Shown: positions 1-8,548 of the stretch, one piece after another
Position numbering within the stretch: the stretch's first letter is position 1
Layout of the letters: every line of letters starts with the position of its first letter
Assembly: GCA_031253835.1 (NCBI GenBank)
Contig: JAIRVP010000012.1
Coordinates: forward strand, 1 to 64,000
From: Burkholderia sp.
GTDB taxonomy: Bacteria; Pseudomonadota; Gammaproteobacteria; Burkholderiales; Burkholderiaceae
Direction of reading: 5' to 3'
DNA length: 64,000 nt
The notes under the pieces: generated by a model
Databases searched by the model: none
What the model was told of the DNA's origin: nothing
Seen by the model: only the letters and a program-made list of their open reading frames with translations
Translations under genes and position numbers: made by a program

Positions 1-116
1 CCGCTACTACAATCACGACCGCATCAAGCTCAAGCTAAAAGGGCTGAGTCCCGTGCAGTACAGAACTCAGCCCCTGGCGGCCTAATTTACCCGTCCAACT
101 TTACGGGGTCAGCTCA
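1..116 (+). mobile_element. Right end of an IS3-family insertion sequence (truncated by window edge)
   Basis: The C-terminus of an IS3-type transposase is followed by about 30 bp ending at 111-116. Read on the minus strand this tail begins TGAGCTGACCCCGTAAAG, the usual form of IS3-family terminal inverted repeats, which start with TG and carry a GACCCC block. The rest of the element lies left of the window. It ends only 21 bp past the stop codon of the minus-strand MFS exporter gene, so the insertion sits just downstream of that gene. The exact boundary and any target duplication cannot be read from one end. Confidence 0.75.
2..85 (+). CDS. IS3-family transposase OrfB, C-terminal fragment
   Basis: Only the last 27 codons are in the window. 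They read RYYNHDRIKLKLKGLSPVQY and then a short tail before TAA. The pattern YYN.(D/E)RI..KLKGLSPVQYR is the standard C-terminus of the DDE integrase-like OrfB of IS3-family elements, which carries out strand cleavage and transfer. The catalytic triad lies outside the window. Whether the full transposase is intact cannot be judged. Confidence 0.8.
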   Translation, partial: RYYNHDRIKLKLKGLSPVQYRTQPLAA

Positions 117-137
117 TCGCGGCCGCCCGTTGCGTGC

Positions 138-1697
138 TCAGTGCCCCATCGCGGGCCCCGCGCCCTTCTTCGGCTTCGTGATCCACACGAGCACCGCGAG
201 CGCGCCGAACATGAATGCCGACAACAGGAAGAAGTCGTTGGTCGCCATCATGAAGCCCTGCTGCGTGACGAGCTGGTTGAGCTGCGCGTTGGCCGTCTGG
301 CCGACGATGCCGAGCTGCGCGAGCGCGCCCTGGTAGTCGGTCGTGTTCTGCGCGTACACGCTCACCGATTCCGACAGCCGCGCGTGGTGATAGATCGCGT
401 CGTTCTCCCAGAACGTCGAACTGGCCGCGGTGCCGATCGCGCCGGACAGCGTGCGCAGGAAGTTCGACAGCCCCGACGCGCTCGCGAGCCGCTCGTCGGA
501 GATGCTCGACAGCGTGATCGTCGTCATCGGCACGAAGAAGCACGCGACGCCGATCCCCTGCACGAGCCGCGGCAGGATCACGTGGCTGAACGGCACGTCG
601 AGCGTGAACGTCGAGTTCCAGATCGACACGCCCGCGAACACGATGAACGCGAAGCTCGCGACCATCCGCAGGTCGAGCCGGTGCATGTTGCGGCCGATCA
701 GCGGCGACAGCACGAGCGCGAGCAGCCCGACCGGCGCGGTCGCGAGGCCGGCCTTGCCGGCCGTGTAGCCCATCACCGTCTGCAGCCACAGCGGGAAGAT
801 CACGACCGAGCCGAAGAACGCCATGAAGCCGAACGAGATGATCAGCGCGCCGAGCGCGAAGTTGCGGTCCTTGAACAGCGACAGGTCGACCACCGGTTCC
901 TTCTCGGTCGCCTCCCACACGAGCATGAACGCGAGCGACACGACCGCGATCAGCGCGAGCGCGACGATGAACGACGAGTTGAACCAGTCGCGGTCCTTGC
1001 CGAGGTCGAGCATCATCTGCAGGCACGACACGCCGATCACGAGCAGCGCGAGGCCGATCGCGTCGATCCGCTGCTTCGACGTCTTCGTCTCGCGGCCGCG
1101 CAGCAGGAAATACGCGCAGGCCGCGGAGAAGATGCCGATCGGCAAATTGATGTAGAAGATCCACGGCCACGTGTAGTTGTCGCTGATCCAGCCGCCCAGC
1201 AGCGGGCCGAAGATCGGTGCGACGATCACCGTCATCGCCCATAGCCCGAGCGCGAGCCCGCGCTTCGCGGGCGGATAGCTGCGCATCAGGATCGTCTGCG
1301 ACAGCGGCACCATCGGTCCCGACACGAGGCCCTGCAGCAGCCGGAACGCGATCAGCGTCTCGAAGTTGGTCGCGAAGCCGCACAGCGCCGACGCGATCGT
1401 GAACGCGAGCACCGACAGCGTGAACAGCCGCACCTCGCCGACCCGCCGCGCGAGCCAGCCGGTCAGCGGCACCGCGATCGCGGACGCAACCGAGTACGAC
1501 GAGATCACCCACGTGCCTTCGCTGGTCGCGACACCGAGGCTGCCCGAGATGGTCGGCACCGCGACGTTCGCGATCGACGTGTCGAGCACTTCCATGAAGG
1601 TGCCGAGCGCGAGCCCGATGGTGAGCAGCGCGAGCGTCCCGCCGGACAGCGGCGCGGGTGCGGCGGGGGAGGCGGCGGATGCCGTGGTGGCGGACAT
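138..1697 (-). CDS. EmrB/QacA-type MFS drug:H+ antiporter (DHA2, 14 TM)
   Basis: This 519-residue inner-membrane exporter has the features of the 14-helix DHA2 family. Near the N-terminus LDTSIANVAVPTISGSL matches the family motif in TM1. GWLARRVGEVRLF is the cytoplasmic motif A between TM2 and TM3, and IFGPLLGGWI is the antiporter motif C in TM5. It probably expels lipophilic drugs or organic solvents, normally through an EmrA-type adaptor and an outer-membrane channel. The MarR gene lies upstream on the same strand (177 bp gap). No HlyD/EmrA adaptor gene is present in the window; an IS3 element starts 21 bp beyond the stop. A NodT-type channel lies 1.4 kb upstream on the opposite strand. 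Substrate unknown. Confidence 0.93.
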   Translation of the reverse strand: MSATTASAASPAAPAPLSGGTLALLTIGLALGTFMEVLDTSIANVAVPTISGSLGVATSEGTWVISSYSVASAIAVPLTGWLARRVGEVRLFTLSVLAFTIASALCGFATNFETLIAFRLLQGLVSGPMVPLSQTILMRSYPPAKRGLALGLWAMTVIVAPIFGPLLGGWISDNYTWPWIFYINLPIGIFSAACAYFLLRGRETKTSKQRIDAIGLALLVIGVSCLQMMLDLGKDRDWFNSSFIVALALIAVVSLAFMLVWEATEKEPVVDLSLFKDRNFALGALIISFGFMAFFGSVVIFPLWLQTVMGYTAGKAGLATAPVGLLALVLSPLIGRNMHRLDLRMVASFAFIVFAGVSIWNSTFTLDVPFSHVILPRLVQGIGVACFFVPMTTITLSSISDERLASASGLSNFLRTLSGAIGTAASSTFWENDAIYHHARLSESVSVYAQNTTDYQGALAQLGIVGQTANAQLNQLVTQQGFMMATNDFFLLSAFMFGALAVLVWITKPKKGAGPAMGH

Positions 1698-1834
1698 CGG
1701 AATCTCCTAGACGCGGCGCGCGCGACGCGCCGGCACAACGCACGGGCGTGCGACGCAGCGCGGCCCGGCCGGGTGGAACGAAAAAGGGAAAAAGCGGAGC
1801 GCGTGTCCTGTCATCTTCTGCCCAGACAGAGAAA

Positions 1835-1848
1835 TAAGCGAATGCTTA
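1835..1848. promoter_or_regulatory. Candidate MarR operator: TAAGC-N4-GCTTA palindrome
   Basis: TAAGCGAATGCTTA is a perfect 5+5 bp inverted repeat in the gap between the marR-like gene and the exporter gene. Its right half, AATGCTTAAC, resembles ATTGCTTAGTC at the second palindrome upstream of marR. MarR proteins bind such short dyads. The assignment is inference from position and symmetry. Confidence 0.45.
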
Positions 1849-1874
1849 ACCTAGACATGGGGCCTCCGCGCGCC

Positions 1875-2360
1875 TCAGGCGTCTTCGTCGGGCTTCGGGC
1901 AGCCGGTCGTACCGGGCCCGTTGGCGATGAAGCGCTGCAGCAGGCCGGTGAGCGTCGCGAGTTCGTCGGCCGAGAAGCCGTCGAGCTGCGCGTTCAGCGC
2001 GGTCGCGATCAGCGACGGCAGCGCGCGGGCGGCTTCGGCGCCGCGTTCGGTCAGCGTCAGCTCGATCATCCGGCGGTCCTGCTCGCTGCGCGAGCGCGCG
2101 ATCAGCCCCTTGCGTTCGAGCCGGTCGAGCATCCGCGTCATCGAGCCGCTGTCGTACGACATCTTGCGCGACAGCTCGAACGGCGTGCGCGCATAGCCGC
2201 GCGACAGCAGCAGGATCACGCCGATCTGCTGCGCGGTGAGGTCGAGCGGCTCGAGCGCGCGATCCATTCGCTCGACGAGCGCCTGCTTCGCCTTCGACAG
2301 GTAATAGCCGAGGCTCGTTTCAAGCGCGATGTTCTCGGGATCGTAAAGGCCGCCGGTCAT
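1875..2360 (-). CDS. MarR-family transcriptional regulator of the adjacent exporter
   Basis: A 161-residue winged-helix regulator of normal MarR length. The segment ELSRKMSYDSGSMTRMLDRL is the recognition-helix region, followed by the wing GLIARSRSEQDRRMIELTLT with the conserved (S/D).DRR. It is transcribed toward the EmrB-like exporter 177 bp downstream, the classic MarR-efflux arrangement. It probably represses that exporter and itself and is released by phenolic or drug ligands. Two candidate operators sit at 1835-1848 and 2423-2436. The C-terminal tail carries one cysteine (GTTGCPKPDEDA). Confidence 0.92.
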   Translation of the reverse strand: MTGGLYDPENIALETSLGYYLSKAKQALVERMDRALEPLDLTAQQIGVILLLSRGYARTPFELSRKMSYDSGSMTRMLDRLERKGLIARSRSEQDRRMIELTLTERGAEAARALPSLIATALNAQLDGFSADELATLTGLLQRFIANGPGTTGCPKPDEDA

Positions 2361-2422
2361 ACGATTGCGCGCGCAGCAATAGTGCGTTTCAGGTTAAAAC
2401 GCGCCCAGTATCTTGAAAAATG

Positions 2423-2436
2423 ATTGCTTAGTCAAT
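2423..2436. promoter_or_regulatory. Candidate MarR operator upstream of marR: ATTG-N6-CAAT
   Basis: ATTGCTTAGTCAAT is a 4+4 bp inverted repeat 63 bp upstream of the marR start. It lies in a locally AT-rich stretch (2415-2445) likely to hold the marR promoter and possibly one for the rightward small gene. It shares the core (A/T)TGCTTA with the palindrome at 1835-1848. Confidence 0.4.
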
Positions 2437-2525
2437 ATTATTTGAGGCAACCAGTTACGACGTGCATGTTGCACTGCCGGAGACGATGTTCTGACCGATT
2501 CGCCCGCGCTGCCGGGCACCCGAGG

Positions 2526-2819
2526 ATGTTCGCGATGCTGTCCCTGAAAAATGCCGCCGGCGCGCTGCGCCGCAACCTGACCGATACCGCTCATCATGTG
2601 TTTTCCGGGCCGCACCGCGGCTGGAAGATCGCGCTGTACGTGACGATGCTGGTCGTGCCGGGCGGCTCGCTCGCGGCGCTCGGGTTCGCGTGGTTCGATC
2701 ATCGCCGGCAGCGCAACACGAAGGGCGGCGCCCGCCGCACGAGCCAGCCGGCCGTCACGGAGCCGTCGACATGGCGGTCCGCCGCCGAGCCCATCCCGGT
2801 GCCGGTGCGCTGCCACTGA
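2526..2819 (+). CDS. Small single-TM membrane protein, unknown function
   Basis: I do not recognise a named family. Starting at ATG 2526 (or ATG 2535) the product is 97 (or 94) residues. It has an amphipathic N-terminus, one hydrophobic segment WKIALYVTMLVVPGGSLAAL followed by GFAWFDHRR, and a basic, Ser/Pro-rich tail. The longer frame open from 2424 has no recognisable upstream protein content, so the internal ATG is preferred. It lies between the divergent marR gene and the efflux lipoprotein, with no sign of being in an operon with either. It could be a conserved Burkholderia hypothetical; coding status is likely, not certain. Confidence 0.55.
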   Translation: MFAMLSLKNAAGALRRNLTDTAHHVFSGPHRGWKIALYVTMLVVPGGSLAALGFAWFDHRRQRNTKGGARRTSQPAVTEPSTWRSAAEPIPVPVRCH

Positions 2820-3091
2820 CGCCGCACCACCGCATCCGCTGTCCCGCCTGATTGAACCGGCCGCCGGCCGCGCCACGCGTGGCCGGCGTTGCGCGCCCGT
2901 CTTCCCGCAAGCGATCCGTAATGGCCGGTAAACCGGCCGGCCGCGCCGGTAACACATTCCGGCCTTCGCGCACCGTACCCTTAGGGCTGCGCAGCTTCCC
3001 CGCCGTCAGTTACCATTTGTCCGCCAGCGGCACGACGACCGCATCGCGCGACGCCGCTCGCCGGCCGTCACGCCCAGACAGGAAAACCACC

Positions 3092-4663
3092 ATGCCGTAC
3101 GCCCCCCTCCCGCGCGCCCTTCGCCCGCTGAGCGCCGCCGTCGCCGTCGCGACGGCCGTGCTGCTCGCCGGCTGCGCCGTCGGGCCCGACTATCACCGGC
3201 CCGACACGTCGATTCCCGCCGCCTTCAAGGAAGCGCCGGCCGGCTGGAAAGTCGCGCAACCGGCCGACCGCACCGACCGCGGCCCGTGGTGGACGGTCTA
3301 CAACGATCCGCAGCTCGATACGCTGATCGGCAAGCTCAACGCATCGAACCAGACCATCGCGCAATCGGCAGCCGCGTACCGGCAGGCGCGCGCGCTCGTC
3401 ACCGAGGCGCGCGCCGCGTATTTCCCGACCGTCGGGCTGACCGCGTCGGGCTCGCGTGCCCGCACGCCGCGCACGTCGGTGTCGTCGGGCTCGTCGTCGA
3501 GTTTCGGCAGCGGGTCGTCCGGGTCGATCAACAACAGCTACAGCGTCGGCCTCGACGCCAGCTGGGAACCCGACCTGTGGGGCAAGGTGAGCCGCACCGT
3601 CAGCGCACAGCGCGCCGGCGAAGCGGCGGCGGCGGCCGATCTCGCGAACGCGCGGCTGTCGCAGCAGGCGCTGCTCGCGCAGACCTATTTCCAGCTGCGC
3701 ACGTCCGACGCGCTGCAAAAGCTGCTCGACGACACCGTGAAATCGTACGAACAGTCGCTGAAGCTTACGCAGAACCAGTACGCGCAGGGCGTCGCCGCGC
3801 GCGCGGACGTGATCCAGGCGCAGACGCAGCTGCAGAGCGCGCAGGCCGCGCAGATCGACAACGGCGTCGCGCGGGCGCAGTACGAGCATGCGATCGCGAC
3901 GCTGATCGGCGAACCGGCGTCGACCTTCTCGCTGCCGCCGTCCCCGCTTGCGGCCGAGCCGCCGATCACGCCGGTCGACGTGCCCTCCGCGATCCTCGAG
4001 CGCCGGCCCGACATCGCGGCGGCCGAGCGCCGCGCGGCGGCCGCGAACGAGCAGATCGGCGTCGCGATCGCCGCGTTCTTCCCCACACTCACGCTGTCGG
4101 CCACCGGCGGCTTCCAGAGCTCGGTGTGGTCGCAGCTGTTCACGCTGCCGGCACGGTTCTGGACGGTCGGCCCGCAGCTCGCGGCCACGCTGTTCGATGC
4201 GGGGCTGCGCGCCGCGCAGACCGACGCCGCGCGCGCGACCTACGACCAGGACGTCGCCGCGTATCGCCTCGCCGTGCTTACCGCGTTCCAGGACGTCGAG
4301 GACAACCTCGCGTCGCAGCGTATCCTCGCGCAGGAAATCGACGTGCAGCGGCAGGCCGTCGACAGCGCCGAGCACTCGCTCGCGATCGTCACGAACCAGT
4401 ACAAGGCCGGCACGGTCGCGTACCTGAACGTGCTGACCGCGCAGACCACCGCGTTCACCGCGCAGCAGAAGCTCTCGACGATCGCCGGCCAGCGGATGGT
4501 GTCGTCGGTCGGGCTCGTGAAGGCGCTCGGCGGCGGCTGGGACGTGGCGGACATCGCTCGCGAGAACGGCGGCATGGCGGCGCCGCCCCCCGTGCCGGCG
4601 TCCGGTGCGGCCGCGCCTGCGGCCACCGCACCGTCGGCCGCTACGCCGCTCGCGCAGAAGTAA
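3092..4663 (+). CDS. NodT-family outer-membrane efflux lipoprotein (TolC-like channel)
   Basis: A 523-residue outer-membrane factor. The N-terminus has a signal peptide ending in the lipobox LAGC (Cys28), then AVGPDYHRPD, typical of OprM/NodT lipoproteins. Two outer-membrane-efflux repeats follow, with the conserved LGGGW near the C-terminus. The trimer would form the outer-membrane exit duct of a tripartite pump. The last 35 residues are Ala/Pro-rich and longer than usual. ATG 3092 is chosen because it opens the lipoprotein signal; the open frame upstream to 2852 has no signal sequence. It is not in an operon with a pump here; the nearest partner is the EmrB-like exporter. It converges with gspN, 21 bp away. 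Confidence 0.92.
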   Translation: MPYAPLPRALRPLSAAVAVATAVLLAGCAVGPDYHRPDTSIPAAFKEAPAGWKVAQPADRTDRGPWWTVYNDPQLDTLIGKLNASNQTIAQSAAAYRQARALVTEARAAYFPTVGLTASGSRARTPRTSVSSGSSSSFGSGSSGSINNSYSVGLDASWEPDLWGKVSRTVSAQRAGEAAAAADLANARLSQQALLAQTYFQLRTSDALQKLLDDTVKSYEQSLKLTQNQYAQGVAARADVIQAQTQLQSAQAAQIDNGVARAQYEHAIATLIGEPASTFSLPPSPLAAEPPITPVDVPSAILERRPDIAAAERRAAAANEQIGVAIAAFFPTLTLSATGGFQSSVWSQLFTLPARFWTVGPQLAATLFDAGLRAAQTDAARATYDQDVAAYRLAVLTAFQDVEDNLASQRILAQEIDVQRQAVDSAEHSLAIVTNQYKAGTVAYLNVLTAQTTAFTAQQKLSTIAGQRMVSSVGLVKALGGGWDVADIARENGGMAAPPPVPASGAAAPAATAPSAATPLAQK

Positions 4664-4684
4664 CGAAAGCGGGCGACGTGCGCG

Positions 4685-5461
4685 TCAGCGCTGCGCGTCG
4701 CCGAAGATCAGCGACACCTCGTTGTTCCCGAGCGGGTGGCCAAGCAGGTTCAGCAGCCCGGCGAGGTTCGCCTGTTGTTCGGGCGCCGCATGCGCGGTGC
4801 CGCGAAACGATCCCTGGCCGGGGCCGAAGTTGCCGTGCCCGTCGAGGAACAGCGGGCCCTGCGTCGTCGACAGGTCGAGATCGGCGCCCGCGCCCTTCGC
4901 CTGCAGCACCGCGCGGTACGAACCGAGCGGCTTCACGCGCGACACGCGCGAACTCATCGAATCGATCGTCACCGTCAGCTGGCCGAACGCGTTGTTGCCG
5001 AACAGCCGCCAGTCGCTCCAGCCGACCCGCACGTCGCCCTGCAGGTCGAGCGTGTTGAACGGCGTGCCGAGCCCCGCGAGCAGCGACGCGGGCACGGCCA
5101 TCGTGCCCGCCGACAGCACCGCGCCGCGCCACGTCGCATCGAGCGTGACGGCATCGGGCATCGCCTCGGTCTGCCGCATGCGCATCTGCACGCGGCCGGT
5201 CAGCAGCGGCCAGAAGCGCGTGGTCCATTCGACCCGGCCGGGCAGCAGCGTCGCCGCGCTCTGGTCGGCGCCCGGTGCGAGCATCAGCGTGCCCGAGCCG
5301 TGCCACAGCGACCCGTCCGGGTCGACGAGATTCACGTGCCCGCCGGTCGCACGCGCGAACTGCGGCGCGATCCATGCGGCCGGCGCGAGCGCGACGAGCG
5401 TCACCGCCGTCGCGAAACCGCCCGCCAGTACCCACGGCAATACGGCGGCGAGCCGTTTCAT
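4685..5461 (-). CDS. gspN: Type II secretion system protein N
   Basis: A 258-residue GspN with one N-terminal membrane segment (LAAVLPWVLAGGFATAVTLV) and a periplasmic domain rich in beta strands. GspN is a peripheral, non-universal component of the T2SS. It is the last gene of the minus-strand gspG-N run, 47 bp after gspM. ATG 5461 is preferred because AGGCCGGGG precedes it; ATG 5473 would add four residues. The frame open further upstream is noncoding overlap with gspM. Confidence 0.85.
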   Translation of the reverse strand: MKRLAAVLPWVLAGGFATAVTLVALAPAAWIAPQFARATGGHVNLVDPDGSLWHGSGTLMLAPGADQSAATLLPGRVEWTTRFWPLLTGRVQMRMRQTEAMPDAVTLDATWRGAVLSAGTMAVPASLLAGLGTPFNTLDLQGDVRVGWSDWRLFGNNAFGQLTVTIDSMSSRVSRVKPLGSYRAVLQAKGAGADLDLSTTQGPLFLDGHGNFGPGQGSFRGTAHAAPEQQANLAGLLNLLGHPLGNNEVSLIFGDAQR

Positions 5462-5508
5462 CCCCGGCCTCATCGGCCGACCGCCGCTTGCGTCATCCAC
5501 TGCGTCAT

Positions 5509-6015
5509 TTATTTCTGTACGGAAGGTTGCATCACGGCCGTCAGGTCGACCTGCCCGTCGTCCTTCAGCGCGGTCGCGTGCGCCTCGCCGACCTGCACCT
5601 TGAACTGCCGGCGCGCATCGTCGAGCCACTGCGTCCACGCCGGGAACGACACGTTCTTCATCTGCACCTGCACGCCGTTGCCGACGATCTGCACCTGCGC
5701 ACCCTGCAGCCCGTGATCGGACAGCGACGCGGTCAGCGCGTCCTTCAGCGCGAGGCCGGTCGGCGCAACGCCCTGCGCGGCGGCCGTCAGCGACTTCGCC
5801 TCGTTCGCCTGCGCGGTCATCTGCGCGAGTTCGTGGCGCATCGACGGCAGCTCGCGCTGGATCCGTGCGCGGCCTTCCTGCGCGGGCGACCACAGCACCG
5901 AATACGCGATCGCGACGGCCAGCACGGTGCCGCCCCAGCCGAGCAGCGTCTTCTCGCGCGGCGAGCGCTCACCCCAGAACTGGGCCAGCGTCTGGTTCAG
6001 TTGTTCGGTTTTCAT
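5509..6015 (-). CDS. gspM: Type II secretion system protein M
   Basis: A 168-residue bitopic inner-membrane protein. After a short cytoplasmic segment there is one TM helix (LLGWGGTVLAVAIAYSVLW), then a periplasmic domain with a coiled-coil-prone part and a ferredoxin-like C-terminal domain. GspM pairs with GspL to form the assembly platform that couples GspE to the pseudopilus. ATG 6015 overlaps the gspL stop by 4 bp (ATGA), which fixes the start and indicates translational coupling. Confidence 0.9.
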   Translation of the reverse strand: MKTEQLNQTLAQFWGERSPREKTLLGWGGTVLAVAIAYSVLWSPAQEGRARIQRELPSMRHELAQMTAQANEAKSLTAAAQGVAPTGLALKDALTASLSDHGLQGAQVQIVGNGVQVQMKNVSFPAWTQWLDDARRQFKVQVGEAHATALKDDGQVDLTAVMQPSVQK

Positions 6016-7385
6016 GAGCGGCTCCGGATCGTCCATTTGCCCGTGTTGCTGTCGACTTCGCCGGACAGTCCGTTACGCGCGAGGCGCTGCGTGAAATCGG
6101 GATCGACCTTGACCTCCGGCTTGAAGCCGACGTCGAGCTTCCGGTCGTGATAGTCGAGCGACGCGATGCCGTTCAGCGGCAGTGCACCCATCGAACGCGA
6201 CAGCCCGCTCGACAGCGCGAGGAAATCGTTCGGCGACAGCTCGCCGGCCGCGAGCCGCAGCTGGTCGAGCTGACGCTGCATCTGCGCGGGCGGATCGAGC
6301 ACCGTCGTCGTCTTCGGGAATGCGGACAGCAGCGTCTCGGTGATCTGCGCGGACAGCGCATCGCGCTCGCGCGACAGCTTCCACCAGTGCAGGTTCATCC
6401 CGATCACCGCGACGCCGAGCGTCGCCGCGACGAGCGCGAGCGGCACGCGCAGGCGCTTCACCGTCGCGCGGTCGAAGCGCCACGGCTGCGATTCGAATTC
6501 GAACTGGCACAGATCGAACTTCTCGGTGAGCGCGCGGCGCGCGAACGTGTCGAACGGCAGCGGGGCGGCGCCCGGCAACAGCGCCGCGTCAGGTCGGCCG
6601 ACCGACGCGAGCCGCGGCTCCGCGCCCGGTTCGCCGAGTTCGTACAGTTCGACGTCGCCACCGCGTGCGAGCGCGGTCAGCGTGCCGGCCGCGCGCGCCG
6701 CGGGCGCCGCGAAGCCTTCGCCGAGTGCGCCGCGCGCCACTGCAAGCTCAAGACGCGGCGCACCGGCCGCGGCCGGCTGCGCGCCGGCCTCGACGAGCAC
6801 CGGTTCGACCGACGTCGCGAGTCCGAGCACCGCAGCGACCGTCGCCGGACGGGCGACCGGCTCGGTCGCTTCCGTGGCGAGCGCGGCGGCGTCGGCGGCT
6901 TCACCGTCGATCGGCGCGATCGATGCCGTTTCCGCCGACGCACGCGGCGCCGGCAGGCAGCGCGTCGCGGGCACCGCGCTCAGGTGCCGGTGGCCGGCCG
7001 CCGTGAACGCTTCGCAGATCGTGCGGAACCACGCACGATCGACGACGGCCAGCACGCGGCGCCCGTCGGGCAGCGCGGCCGGATCGAGCGCGATGTGGCA
7101 GCCGAGCGGATCCTGGATCAGCTGATCCTCGACGATGTTGGGCAGCGCCTGGCGCAGCTTCGGCCCCTTCAGCGGCGGCACGGTCGCGGCCAGCAGCAGC
7201 ACGTCGCGCGCGGCGACGATCAGCACCGTCGCGTTCGCGCGCGGCAGCAGCGCGAGCGCGGCGCGGCCCGCGCGCTGCACCTGGCCGGCCTTGTCGACGA
7301 GCGTGAACGGCAGTTCGGGCCACTGCCATTCCTGCAACGGCACGGCAGGCTCGCGCGGCGGCAAAGAAACAATCAACGTGCTCAC
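6012..7385 (-). CDS. gspL: Type II secretion system protein L
   Basis: A 457-residue GspL. The N-terminal half is the actin-like cytoplasmic domain that recruits the ATPase GspE (for example DVLLLAATVPPLKGPKLRQA and VEDQLIQDP). An Ala/Glu-rich linker lies in the middle. A TM helix (LALVAATLGVAVIGMNLHWW) near residue 310 is followed by a periplasmic ferredoxin-like domain that binds GspM. The gene overlaps gspM by 4 bp and follows gspK by 26 bp. The linker makes it somewhat longer than many homologues. Confidence 0.92.
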   Translation of the reverse strand: MSTLIVSLPPREPAVPLQEWQWPELPFTLVDKAGQVQRAGRAALALLPRANATVLIVAARDVLLLAATVPPLKGPKLRQALPNIVEDQLIQDPLGCHIALDPAALPDGRRVLAVVDRAWFRTICEAFTAAGHRHLSAVPATRCLPAPRASAETASIAPIDGEAADAAALATEATEPVARPATVAAVLGLATSVEPVLVEAGAQPAAAGAPRLELAVARGALGEGFAAPAARAAGTLTALARGGDVELYELGEPGAEPRLASVGRPDAALLPGAAPLPFDTFARRALTEKFDLCQFEFESQPWRFDRATVKRLRVPLALVAATLGVAVIGMNLHWWKLSRERDALSAQITETLLSAFPKTTTVLDPPAQMQRQLDQLRLAAGELSPNDFLALSSGLSRSMGALPLNGIASLDYHDRKLDVGFKPEVKVDPDFTQRLARNGLSGEVDSNTGKWTIRSRS

Positions 7386-7411
7386 AAGAGCTCCTCTCCC
7401 GATTGGCGTCG

Positions 7412-8548
7412 TTATAGCTGGTCGCGGATACGCACGACCCGCGTCGAGTGCGTGGTCGGATCACGATACACGAGCGAGGTGCGGTCGACCTCCGCGCGAT
7501 CGTGCTGGATCCGGCCATGCACGATGAAATAACTCGAATTGACGTCGACGAGGCTCGAGTCGATCGTCACGTTCGGCGCGCCGGCACCGCGCAGCGCGAG
7601 CTGCACGTCGCCGACGTTCCGGAAAAACACGGTCTCGCGGCGCGACACGAGCGCCTGCGCGGACGACACGCTCATCCCCGGCACCAGCGCCGCGATCACT
7701 TCGGCCGGCGCGGTGTTCATGTTCACGGGCGTCGTGGTCGGCAGCACGGTGACGAACGGGCGCAGCCGCGCGACCATCTCGGGCGTCACGCCGTCGACGT
7801 CGAGCAGGCTGTCGACGCTCGTCATCATCAGCGGCGCGGGCCCGCGATCGCCGCCCGTCATGCCGGGATCGTCGGTGAAGCCGCCGCCGCCCTGCTGATC
7901 GGTCGCCACCGGCGCGGTGACCGGCGGCGCCGTGCCGCCGCCCGGCAGGTTCGGCATCTGGAAGCGCGTCGCCGAATGCAGCAGGCCCGCGCGCACCTGC
8001 AGCGCGATGCGCTTCGCGAACGCGCCGTCGTAGCCGAGCGTCGTCAGGAGGCGCTGGAACGCCTGGAGCTGCGTGACGTTCAGCTGCAGCACGCCGGGCG
8101 CCGGCGACGACACGAGGTTGCGCAGGTTGAACTTCGCCTGCGCGTCCTCGATCGAGCCGGAGATATAGGTGTCTTCGCCGCCGCTGTCGTTGGGCGCGCC
8201 GATCCGGCCGAGGAAATCCGACAGCTTCGTCTTCGCGATCGGCACGCCCCAGATCCCGCCGAGATAGGTGATGCCGGGCGCCGTGTCGCCTTCGGAGCGC
8301 AGGATCATCCGCGTCCAGTCGAGCGCGCCGCGCGCGACCCACTGCGCCTGCGCGATCACGCGCTGGTTCTCGATCCGGCGGATCTGCACCTGCTGGCGCC
8401 ACAGCATCCCGGAGACGAGGATCGCGGACAGCGCGACGACGAGCAGCGCCGTGATGATCGCCGCGCCGCGCTGGCGGCCGCGTGCCTGCACGCGTGCGGC
8501 AGTGCGGTTGAAGGAGGGCGGACGGGAAAGGCGCGCGCGCATCGTCAT
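7412..8548 (-). CDS. gspK: Type II secretion minor pseudopilin K (tip)
   Basis: A 378-residue minor pseudopilin. A basic leader ends at Gly28 before AAIITALLVVALSAILVSG. As usual for GspK, the Glu5 found in other pseudopilins is missing (AAIIT), and a large alpha-helical insertion follows the prepilin helix. GspK caps the pseudopilus with GspI and GspJ. ATG 8548 overlaps the gspJ stop by 4 bp. The coding frame stays open far upstream of this start, but that part is a shadow of gspJ. Confidence 0.92.
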   Translation of the reverse strand: MTMRARLSRPPSFNRTAARVQARGRQRGAAIITALLVVALSAILVSGMLWRQQVQIRRIENQRVIAQAQWVARGALDWTRMILRSEGDTAPGITYLGGIWGVPIAKTKLSDFLGRIGAPNDSGGEDTYISGSIEDAQAKFNLRNLVSSPAPGVLQLNVTQLQAFQRLLTTLGYDGAFAKRIALQVRAGLLHSATRFQMPNLPGGGTAPPVTAPVATDQQGGGGFTDDPGMTGGDRGPAPLMMTSVDSLLDVDGVTPEMVARLRPFVTVLPTTTPVNMNTAPAEVIAALVPGMSVSSAQALVSRRETVFFRNVGDVQLALRGAGAPNVTIDSSLVDVNSSYFIVHGRIQHDRAEVDRTSLVYRDPTTHSTRVVRIRDQL

